From contig CM048853.1 of NCBI GenBank assembly GCA_026545225.1, forward strand, positions 19,975,255-20,039,254: a DNA stretch of 64,000 nucleotides, given 5' to 3'. The notes under the pieces are model-generated. The model was not told where the DNA came from. It saw only the letters and a program-made list of their open reading frames with translations, and ran no database searches. Below are positions 10,989 to 22,900 of this stretch, in pieces (positions within the stretch are counted from its first letter, which is position 1; every line of letters starts with the position of its first letter). This DNA is from Cornus controversa. Taxonomy: Eukaryota; Streptophyta; Magnoliopsida; Cornales; Cornaceae. Both the position numbers and the translations under genes were made by a program.

Positions 10989-13900
10989 GTGACCAATTTC
11001 TTCTCATGCTAGTATCACTTGTATTTCTACAGCCCTTCTTATTGTCTTACTAATTAAAGCTGCATAGTTTTCAGTTGGATATGATTTTCTGTTGTTGATA
11101 ATATTTAGAGATATCTGTGCTTGTTTGTGTATGTTTGGGGGTGGGGGTTGTTTGACAACTGTAATTTTCAATAATAAGCAACTACTATTCAAAAGCTGAA
11201 ATGTGGGTAGTATTACATGAGAGGTGTATAAGAAAGTTGATTTGCTGACACATGTGTAAATAGTTCACCATTTGTCATGTATTTTGTAAGACTTCCAAAT
11301 AAAATATGCTTTTGAGCACTGATGGAGCTAAGAATTTATTTCAGGGGCATATTGAACATGATAAAGTAATTTTTTTTTTCAATTAATAGTGCACCAAGAC
11401 AGTTAGCCGAAAAATTGAGTTTTATTAACGGTGCGGTATTCAATATTCAAATAGGATGTCATTATTCGAAAAAATTACAGGAAGGAAAAATTCAAAAATA
11501 TAAAATATAGATATTAAGTTCATAAAATTGCAGTAATAAATTTAAATAAGAAGAAGAGAGAAAAAAATAAGAATAGGAAAAAAAAAGGTATGACATATAC
11601 ATCATACATGAGAAAAAAATAAGAATATGAAAAAAAAAGGTATGACATATACATCATACATGAGCGCAAGAAGAAGATATTATAAGAAGAGAGAAAAAAA
11701 AAAAAGAATAAAAGAAAAAAGAGAACAGAAAAATTAGTGTCCTTGGTTTTGAGACCAGTAAATATAAATATATCTCTGATGTGTGCTGAAAAAATGAAAC
11801 TGGATGAATTGGGTGCCATAAAGATGAAAAATGGTATATGTGTGAATTACACATCCAGGCATGGTTTAAAAGAATGAAATCATGTAAGGGTGCTAATCGG
11901 GTTGCAGGCTAGCAGCCTGAGCAAACACAGCCTAAGACCTGCAAGGGGCTAAGCCCCATTGGGGTCCACAAAGCAAACATTGGAAAGGAAACTTGTTATA
12001 TTATTAGATTATACAATGCAAAAAAAAAATTCCCACAAAGTGTGTGTTAGAAATTCGTCAGTGCGAATAATATATTTAATTAACTACATTGCTGCAGTAG
12101 TTTTCTGTTTGTGTCAGATTCTTCTCTCCTATAGGTGATGCAGTTTTTATTCAAAAAAATTCTTCTGGGTTGGAATTAAAAAAGTAGGCGAACATCATCC
12201 ATTTTGTACGATGTTCAAAACCCTTAAATATTGATTAAATTTGGTGCTTTGTTGAAAGTAGGATCATTGGTCTAATCTTTATTTATTTATATTTTCTGTA
12301 GTTTTCTTTCTTCTTTTGTATGATATAAATTTGGTGAATTTGTTTTAAAATTTTGCAAACTTTGTAGCATTTCAATATTGTATTTGATTTTGTGCTCCCT
12401 TGTATGTTTTCATATATATATATATATATATAATATCCTGCATCATTTGTATGAGAAACAGTATTCGCGTCTGCTTAGTAATGAGTTTCTTTGTCATATA
12501 TTGATGCTCTAATATCTGTTTTTTCCTTTACCTTTTCAGCACTGCCAATGTCATCTCTTTTTCCATTCCTTTACTTCATGGTGAGTCTTGGATTTGGTAA
12601 TTGTTACCTTAGACATGAGTTTCAATGTGAAGAATTAAATCGCGACCATTTTCTATTTAAATTCAAAACCATCCGGAAGGAAACAATTATGAGCTTAACT
12701 GTATGTAAAATGATGAATTAAATTGTATTATTCTTGTTTTTGTTTATATTAACTAGCTTAAGAACCTAAGGTGTCAAGTCCAAGTTGACTGTGCTCGTTG
12801 GATAAAGAAAAAGCAATTTTGGTTGCCAGGGATCTTTAAACATGCTCACAATAGTTAAAATAGCATTAGGATTTTTTTACAATTTTCGTTTTACATTTTT
12901 TAAAATCCTCTATCTGGAATCTTCTTTCTTCACATTTTGAAAGAATATTGCCACATCAAGGTTGGAATACAAGATCAAATACAAGTATGGTCTTGTTGCA
13001 GTAATGGAGAAAAACTAGAGAACTTTAGGGCCATTACTACCCTTGAACCCTTCTAGTTATGTTTCAAAAATATTTCCTAATTGAAAGATGGGGTCCAAAT
13101 ATGTTTGTGTGTGTGTTTTTCCAAGGGGTCCAAATATGTTGGCTTGTGTTTTTCTTCAAAATGTGGTAGAAGTCACTTGTTGTTTATAGTAGAATAAAGG
13201 TGTGGAGAATAACAAATTCACATGTTAAGAGTAATGTGGCCAAATGGAGGTATTGACATATCTATGGAGAAAATAGAATGTGTTTGAGCAAGATATGTGG
13301 TGATTGTGTGTCTCGAGGTCACCTCATGTTTCTCTATTTTTAGGATAATTTAACCTATAAACCACAGAGGGAGTAAACCTTGACAAATCATTGGTTTCAA
13401 CTATTATGACACAGCTCCTAGGATGCCAAATGAACCACGAAGCAAGCTAGATCTATGCCATGGCCATGCATTGAGCTATAGGAGGTCCATTGGCTTGACT
13501 TTGGACCTAGTTAGGCATAAGATGCTTGAGATGAGTACTCTTGATGGGGTAGAGCAAGGTAATGGAGATCCTTTTCGGAGAGAACCAACTGCATGTGTAG
13601 ATAGGATATGGTGCAATAGGAGATGCATCTGAGGTGGTGATATGACACCATGTAGCTGAAAATTGCGTGATGTGAACCACTTCCTGAAGAACCAACCAAG
13701 CACTTGATATTGGGGTTTAGAGGTTTTTTATGTCAGTGGTGAGCTTTGTATGGAGAAACTTGGATTTGACCCATTTTGCGAAATCAAGCTGAGGCATCAC
13801 ATGTATTAACTGTGGGATTGAGATTAGTGAGCACTATGGAGATTCAATACATGTTGTGATCTTGAGGATCACTCTTCTATGGAGATGTGCCTATCTTTCC

Positions 13901-16900
13901 AACTAGAGAGTGGAGAATCATCATTAGTAGGTGATATGGAATGAGATGAAGATGTGTCACACATGTCAATGAAATGGTGCTGGATGGTGGGGTTGAGAGT
14001 GTCACAATAAAATCAATCTGGGAGATATGCGCTGAAGTGAGGTCAGATTCCCTTATTTAGCCCCCAACTTGAGAGAGAGTCATTGCTTGTTTTGTAGTGC
14101 CTCATCTGCAATATAGGAGTTCAAGTTGAAGGATCTCGTGTTTGTAGAAATAGAGAGGAAGAGGAAGAAAGGAGAAAGAGAACAAGTTTGTAAAGGATGA
14201 GAGTGTGTTAGGGTTTCCCACACCTCTCATCTATTTATATATTAAAAAGATAAAAGTACAATAGTGCCCTTAATAAAAGAAAATAACAAACTTAAACTCT
14301 CTAACACTCCCCTTAAGCTGGAGCAAACAAATTCAATATGCCTAGCTAGGAACACATGCGTGGAAAAGCAGTACAAGCAAGAGGCTTTGTAAGAACACCA
14401 CTCACTTGTCTTCAGAGCAAATATAGGGATAAAAATTTGTTTGCGCATCAACAAATTGCAAATAAAATGACAATCCACCTCGATATGCTTGGTACGATTG
14501 TCCAGCCTGATTATCACAATGCATTGACATAGGATTAGGAATGTCAATACCATCTTAGAGACGGTGTAAGCGATAACACAATACTCTGCCTCGACATTAG
14601 AACAAGCAACGATTGTTTGCTTTTTACTGTGCCAAGTAACAAGATTACCACCAACACAGGTGCAATAACTAGATGTAGATCACCTATCATAACGTCTACC
14701 AGACAAGTCAACATCACTAAAACCTGTTACAAAAAAGGAAAAAGAGGGCTTATACAACAGTCTATTAATGCAGAATACGACAAACAACCTCAAAGTGAGA
14801 TTAGCGAGAAGTATGCATATACTGACTAACCATCTCAGAGTGGGGGACTCCAAGTGCCATTGACAAAAAGAATGAAGCCATTAACAAGGTATGTTGCGGT
14901 TCATAAATTTCCATCAGGTTTATTCCAATGCTGATGAGAAAATCTTATGTAATCAATGTCTAACTTGTGGTAATAAGATGATGTAGGCATGTTGTGTAGT
15001 AACCCTTGTGGACGGGTGTGAGTGGGCGGGTGCGAAGACAGACACTGGGCTGAACTACCACACTGACAGAGTACAAGATGCTCAATCCCACATCGCCTGG
15101 GTGTGGAAAAGGGGATGTGCTTATATGTAGTATGTTCTCTTCAAATGGTATGAGACCTTTTGGGGTAAAACCTAAGAGCAAAACCGTGTGGGCTCAGGCC
15201 CAAAGTGGACAATATCATACCATGTGTTGGAGCGGGGTATTACAGTTGGTATCAAAGCCTGAACCCAGCCGGAAGTGTGCCGACGAGGGCGTCGGGCCTC
15301 GTAGGGGGGTGGATTGTAGTAACCCTTGTGGACGGGTGTGAGTGGGCGGGTGCGAAGATAGACACTGGGCTGAGCTACCACACTGACAGAGTACAAGGTG
15401 CTCAATCCCACATCGCCTGGGTGTGGAAAAGGGGATGTGCTTATATGTAGTATGTTCTCTTCAAATGGTATGAGGCCTTTTGGGGTAAAACTTAAGAGCA
15501 AAACCGTGCGTGTAGTAACCCTTGTGGACGGGTGTGAGTGGGCGGGTGCGAAGATAGACACTGGGCTGAGCTACCACACTAACAGGGTACAGGGTGCTCA
15601 ATCCCACATCGCCTGGGTGTGGAAAAGGGGATGTGCTTATATGTAGTATATTCTCTTCAAATGGTATGAGGCCTTTTGGGATAAAACCCAAGAGCAAAAC
15701 CGTGCGGACTCAGGCCCAAAGCGGACAATATCATACCATGTGTTGGAGCGGGGTATTACAGATTGTATCAGAGCCTGAACCTAGCCGGAAGTGTGCCGAC
15801 GAGGGCGTCGGGCCTCGTAGGGGGGTGGATTGTAGTAACCCTTGTGGATGGGTGTGAGTGGGCGGGTGCGAAGACAGACACTGGGCTGAGCTACCACACT
15901 GACAGGGTACAGGGTGCTCAATCCCACATCGCTTGGGTGTGGAAAAGGGGATGTGCTTATATGTAGTATATTCTCTTCAAATGGTATGAGGCCTTTTGGG
16001 ATAAAACCCAAGAGCAAAACCGTGCGGGCTCAGGCGCAAAGCGGACAATATCATACCATGTGTTGGAGCGGGGTATTACATGTTGCCTCACAATGAGGTC
16101 ATAAGCTTGTTGACATTGCAAACTTATGTGTTATGTTGTGGCCCAAATTTGTCTCAGCCCGGGTCGCGTTTTGACCCGTTTTCGCTTGCAGGTTTTGGAC
16201 CCTCATTAGGACTCTTTTGTAACCCAGTATATAAGGACATCTAGGGTTTGGAGTGGGATTAAGAGAAAAACACTGAAAATCGCAGAAAGAGAGTGAGAGC
16301 GAGAGCTAGGGTTTGGGGTTGAAACTTGTAATCTCCTGATTTTTATATTGCGAAAAATTTTGCCGGATCTTCGCCGTAGACGTAGGCACATTGTCGAACT
16401 ACATAAATTCTTGTGTTCTATGTGTGGTGCTTGTTTCGTTTTCTGCCGTGCTTCGTGATTATGCTTGGTTCGTGACTATTTGTCTTAACATTATGTATGA
16501 TGCTTTGTTCGAGCTAAAAAGGTCTTTAACGTAATGGGTTTGATGCATGTCCAGAGGACATGACATTAATAATCAGGGGAAGTGTGAATCTCGCAACGTG
16601 ATAGATTAGGCTTGGTGTGGAATATTAACCCTTGTACGTGGTGAAGCATAAGGAGAACAAAGCAGCAAGGTGTTAGACCCTTGAAGGCGATCTTAAAGCA
16701 AGGGCTAGCCAAAGGGAGATTTTACTAGGCCTTAGACAGCTAACTTGGGTGATGGTTTGAAGACGCAGATGCGGCCGCTGACACGGACACGAGGCCGTAT
16801 TAGGCATAACGTAACGGAATCGATTATCTTGGTCATACATTTTATTGACCTTGCACACCCTCAGATGTGCTAACTTAGTTGAGTTGTTTGGACTTGGAAG

Positions 16901-19900
16901 TGACTTGGCCGATTCCCCAGGACTTGGATTTTACTCGGCCGATTCCCTAGGGAATCAGACGAAGCTCATGTGATTCTGATTTCCACCGATATATCAGTGT
17001 GTATTGGACTCAGACTAAGCCGAGTCCACTACAACTTGGCCTAGTCTTGCGATTCATCCAATATAGAGAACTATGCCCGGGCACAAGTGGGCTGCCAGTG
17101 GCATTTTTGTGAATATTCCAAAGTTTATTCAAGGTAAACCTTGTAGAATGGACTTTGGAAAATATGGAAGCTTCTCCAAGCCATTAGAAGGCCATTACAA
17201 CAAATTGCTCGAATTTTGGAGGTCCCTACATATTATTGTGGAATTAAGACTCCTCAAGCGGCGGAGAGCCATGACTTTGAATTATGCACATATAAGGGGA
17301 GTGAGGTCTCACACCCTTCAGCCCCTATGTGGGGGTGCTCTTGGGACCACCCCACTTAGCTGGGCAAGGCACACCTTGCCTAAGGCAAGCTTGGGAGGTG
17401 CCAACATGCCTTAAACATGGTTCTGCAACAACTGACAGTGGTTGAATGAGTAGGGCACGACCCTAAGGGTGGGCGGCACATGGGTGTGCGCCCCAATGCA
17501 AGGGGCATGGCACACCAATCACACATGAACTCTTGGTGGTGGCAACTTGCCTTGGGCAAGGTCGTGACTTGACTATAAATGTGGGATAGACGAGACATGG
17601 TGGCATGGCAAGCCCAAGTGTGGCTGATGGTGGCAAGTACATTTTAGGCAGAGCGAACTTCTTTCCACCTACAATTTTTTTCTGGTACCTTTTAATTAGT
17701 TTTCTATGTGCAGCTGAACCAACTTTGGGGCCTTGAACTTCAAATGTTGACCAGAAATATTAGCTTTTCAGCTCTCCTATATGTTCAAGCTATTTTGGTC
17801 ATGCAATAATTATAATTATGCTTCTATTTATCAACTCTTGAGAGCAATTTTACTTCATTTCAATTTTTTTTATGCCACCGTTTTATGATGTCAGGATATT
17901 ATTGTCAGTGCATTTCTGGGTGCCAATGTAATATACATAGTGATTGAGTTGAAGGATCAAGGAAGTAATGTTCTTTCATTTAATCTTGGCTTCTAATTCT
18001 TCCTCTACTGTTTTGAGGCAATCAAGAAATTTATCCTTAAATCATCAGAAATTTTGATCAGTTGACATTAATAAATTTGTTTATGTTGTCCTATTTGTAA
18101 TACCTGCATTCTTTGTTTGTCCTGTATGACAATTATATATAGAGAATTAACTATTTATGCATGCATATTGTTGTAGAATTAAGTTTGATTTTTTGTTGCA
18201 GATAAGGGACTTCCATATTGCAAAAAGAGAAGAAGACATCGGTTACTATGCAGGTTATGTGGGTGAGCTAATCTTCTTTCAGCTTTTCAGCATTGATGTT
18301 ACACATCAATTATATAATCATCACTTTTTGGGTTATGTTCAGAGTAGTCCTAATAAATCCCTTGATAACATGAAGGGTCTTCATTTATGCTTGGAAGAGC
18401 TTTGACATCTGTTTTCTGGGGCATTGTTGCTGATCGATATGGTCGAAAACCAGTTATTATTATAGGAACTTCCACAGTGTTGGTATTTTAACTTGTGTGA
18501 TTATTTTCAATTAACTTTGGCTTCTTGATATTCTGGAACTATGTACTATCTATTTTTCATAACAGTCTTGATTATATATATATTTATTTATTGGTTTTAG
18601 GGTTGTTTTCAACACTCTCTTTGGTCTTAGTATAAACTTTTGGATGGCAATCTGTACAAGGTTTCTTCTTGGAAGCTTAAATGGTGTACTTGGACCAATA
18701 AAGGTATCCCTTATTGAATATCCATTTGATTGCTACCACATAGCTGAATGATTATATTTCAGATAACTAGGTTTATGTTAGTTTTTTCTACTTTTTTGTT
18801 CTATTTAATTCAGTTTCATCTTGTATAATCAGGTTTGTGTTATTTTTGCTGCTTTTTTGTCTGTTTAATTCAATTACATCTTGTATTGTTAAACATTCCT
18901 CCATCACCAGGCCTATGCATCTGAGCTTTTCCGTGAAGAGCACCAAGCTTTAGCACTGTCGACAGTAAGCTTTTATGGTCTTCATATACTAAGAGTTCTT
19001 CAAATTGTGTCACATCGTAGCATTTGATAATATTAATTTTTATGTCAGGTTAGTACTGCATCGGGTATAGGACTGATCATTGGCCCAGCTCTGGGAGGTT
19101 TCCTTGCCCAGGTATATCTATTATCTATTTTGTTTGCAAAGAAGCAATTCCATGATCTCCTAGAACCAAGAATCTGATACCATGTTAGACTACTAATTTA
19201 CCTAAAGCTGAAGTGTTAGAGAATTAGCCCAACAATGCATCAAAAGCCTATTTGTTGACCCAAAATAGGCTTTAGATGCATGGTATGCAGTCAAGGTCTT
19301 ATTATGGAAAGGGTGTAAATTTATTTTGTCATATCCTCTAACAGTTTCACTATAAAAGGAATTTTCCTTTGATTTCAGTCAGTGGACTCGGTGAAAACCA
19401 AATTTCTAGCCTTATTTGCACAATATGGCTGCCTTTAGACTCGAACTTGAATTCTCAATGTTACACCCCTCTCCGGGACCACCCACTGATTAGGAGTGAC
19501 CCTGACTTGAAGGGTAGATGAGGCATCCCAGGCCTTTGCTGTATCCGGGATCGAGTTAGATCACAAATCACTTGATCCATGATACAAAACAAGGATTTTA
19601 CAATAATTTACGCATTACATTGACATCATTAATGCAATGAATCAATAACAAGATTCATATTTAGTCTCTCAGTACACAAGGTCTATCCTCACCCTCAATA
19701 CAATAACAAATTTCCCTCAATTCATCTTCGAGGATAACAGTTCACATCAATATCAACATGACTAAGTCATCACAACTTATAGCTTCTAGATCAGATGGTA
19801 TCTTCCTCATAATTAAAGACAGTATCTCCTGACATAAATCCAATCTCGACTATCCACATTTGTTACCAGACTCATACTTGAAATGTGGAGGTGATGGGGG

Positions 19901-22900
19901 AGTGAGCATGAATGTGCAGTAGGAAACAAGATTTGGTCCTTAATTAAATAACACAAGATAAATCGCCATCGCATACATTGTCACAGAGCTACTATTCTTA
20001 ATAGGTTATTGCATTGAAATTTTATTAATGCATGGAACAGATATCCCGTATAGGCAGCGAGTCAAATTAACTGCAGCTAGTCACTCTCACTAACGTATAT
20101 CTTGAGACAGGTCATCTTGTGGTCACTTAATCTTTTCTCTAGCATATAATAATTGAGTGGCAATGATCAGGTCAGCCCTAATGAAACATCTTAACCTTTA
20201 AATTCAGTGGAAGCTCTATTTCACACTAGTACATACATACATATATACAATCCAAACAACTAATCTCAATGGGCCCCACACAGTCACACCTGCACATCCA
20301 ACATAATTGTGGACTGCAAATTTCGATTGATCGAAATATACCCTTCGATTAATCGAAATGGATGTTTCACACAATCAAACTTGAACTTTCGATCAATCGA
20401 AGATCTCGATTAATCGATGGTTTATCAAAACTCTTTTCGAATTTGACCCACTTCTATCGAAATGTTCCGATACAAGCTCGCATGATCAAAGGCCTTCGAT
20501 CAATCGAAAAGGGTATTTCAATCAATAGAAGAGCTCTTCACAGGATTCCTGCTATTTTCACACTTAGTCAAAACATGTCCAATTCTCGTTCTAACACCCT
20601 AGAATTATCCATACAACCTTGCAACATAATTGAAATGGTAATCATCATACATTTCATACAATTAACCCTCAATTCATAAACATGAGATCCATTCATACAT
20701 TGAATCTAAGTCATACATTTTATCAATGTGGTCCTCCAAATTCATAGTCATCATGTGCATTACATGTATATGATCCAAAAACATTAGCAATTCAACTATG
20801 ACTACAACTATAACAAATTCAACATGCTACAAGCCGGCATGGATAGCCACATACAAAATATCCAAAATAGTCCAAAATATCATGAGGAACTTCACTTGGA
20901 TGTCATGTCTCATCCGTTATTGGTGCCTTATTTGTAAAAAAGTTTAGGGGGAGAGGGTGAGCAAAACAATGAGCTCAGTAGGAATGCCCCAATCCACCTA
21001 GGCATCGACCCAACACTGACCTACATGATATGCAACTATGATGTCGCTACACTACATGACATATATCAAGTTCTCATGCTAACCAACTTAATGCAACTCA
21101 ACAAGTATACATTTAATCCATATAACATGCTTAACAGTTAAAACACATAAGCATTAATATATTTGCATCTTATTCGGTCATAATCCGATACATAGACATG
21201 ATTGGTTAACTCTAAAGATCATGTGGTGTTGGGCAACTCCGATGACACCAAAGTGTTGGTCAACTCCGACAACACTCGTATGATTGAGTAACTCTGATGA
21301 TTATACATTTATGGCATTATATAAGCCTTGCACTAGTGATTGGGCAACTCCGACGATCACCACACTTGGGGTATGATTGGGCATTTCCGACGATCATCCC
21401 ATTGTGGGTATTCTCACCACTTCAAATACATGGTTGGTCAGCTCCGAATTTCTATGTATATCACACTTGGGAAAAACTTCGATATACACGTATACATGCT
21501 CATAAGACACATATACCTCACATAACATATATTTATCATGCTCTTCAATGCACATTCTTGCTATATTTAAACCTAGCATGCATTTCATCTACATAATTCC
21601 CATATAATCACATATATACTCTAATTTATGCATATTGATCACATATGCATACAATACCCCACATAGCAAGACATACTCTCATTTCATATACATTACAAGT
21701 ATAAATTGCACAATTCATCACATATCATATAATGAACACTTCTAGCATGCATAATTATACAATATAAGGGGGGGAAAACAATTCACTCAACTCTCATCCC
21801 TCACCCATACATGCTAGTACAACTAATACAATCCCAAATTCACCAAAACCCTAGAATTGATGAATAAGAAGGAAGAAGCACCCCTACCTCAAGTTTGGAG
21901 CTTTTCCTAGCAAGCCTTAGAATCACCAAACTTCAAGTTTCTCTAAATCGAAATTTCTTTTCATGAAATCGTAGATCGGGACAAGGAGAACAAACTTTCT
22001 GTTTTGGACAAAGCTGGAATCCAAACTTAAACTACCCTCAAAATTTGGAACTCTCTAAAGAGGGACTTTGAATCCACCAACTTGAAGAGGAAGAAGAGGG
22101 GAGCAACTTTCTTTTTTGGAGCAAGCTCCAAATCTCACTCTAAGGTACTCAAAACGAAGGAAGAAGATGAGGAAGAAGAAGAGCTTGGTGGAGCTTTAAT
22201 GGCTGACTTCTATCCCTCTCAAATCTGTCCAGCAATATACATATATGTGTATTGATAATACACCAAGTGCAAATTAAGTCACTTAACGTACCTCTCAAGC
22301 TTCGTTTTTGATTTCGAAAGCAGCTACAACTCCGAAATCACTTTCTTAACTCATTAAACATTTCATTTGGTCCACAATCAAAATAAATATTTTCTACAAA
22401 TTTTCCGGATTTTTTGGCTCACCCGACCTGCGTCCCGGGTCTCGCCAACCCAAAATTCTGAAATCTATCCAAACGCTCCCAAAACTTCCCGGAACCTCTA
22501 AACAAGTTCCCAAACATGTTTTCTACATTCAAAACATGCTAAACATCATTTAAAATGCATTTATGGCAAAAATGATGAATAAAAAGAAAACCAATCAAAA
22601 TTGGACCCGGTCTCTACAACAAACCTCTCCCGGCATTTATGAATTCAAATTCTGTGTCCTCGATCAATCTCACACAAATCTCATCTTACAAATTATTTAT
22701 CTACAATTTTGGATACATCATCTAATTTTGGGGTTTATGTTTATTCCCCACTTTTCACAATAATCATTATAATCAGCTTGACCCTTGTCAACAACCAAAT
22801 TTTGTACAATTCATTTTACAAAAAAAACTTCCATATCACACTGACGATCAAAATGATTTCCATTTAAATGTCAATCTTTCAAAAAACTGTTATTGACAAA

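Larger units (their letters stand above)
12581..18201 (+). other. ZIFL intron 2 (5.6 kb) with nested retroelements
   Basis: The donor is gtgagt and the acceptor ttgttgcag. From 12581 to 14123 and from 16496 to 18201 I recognise nothing beyond scattered non-coding sequence; the short open frames at 13423-13632 and 17073-17414 resemble no family I know. The centre holds a decayed Copia (14124-14850), a TRIM-A array (14995-16080) and a solo Copia LTR (16129-16490), described separately. Confidence 0.8.
19459..22618. mobile_element. 3.2-kb LTR-like block, possibly a solo LTR of a Tekay/Del-type chromovirus
   Basis: Begins tgttacacccctctccgg and ends cccggtctctaca, so it has TG..CA borders of the style seen in long LTRs of plant Tekay/Del gypsy elements. 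The internal phrase gagggtgagcaaaacaatga near 20950, followed by gctcagtag, also recalls those LTRs. No coding capacity, primer site or polypurine tract is next to it, which fits a solo LTR. I could not find a matching TSD (ctcaa left, acaaa right), so the borders are tentative. It contains the TCGA-palindrome cluster and the hairpin run described separately. Confidence 0.5.

Noticed and set aside
10829-11053. 74-codon frame starting upstream of ZIFL exon 1 and running into intron 1
   Set aside because: The start is a TTG, directly after an in-frame TAG; the family start [10 protein letters not shown] follows at 10844. The 3' part is intron.
13423-13632. Possible host exon in intron 2
   Set aside because: No family recognised, no plausible splice sites in ZIFL frame, and overlapping open frames exist on the other strand.
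17320-17530. GC-rich stretch with ttgcc/ggcaa inverted repeats in intron 2, considered as a MITE
   Set aside because: Repeats are short and irregular, with no paired ends or TSD.
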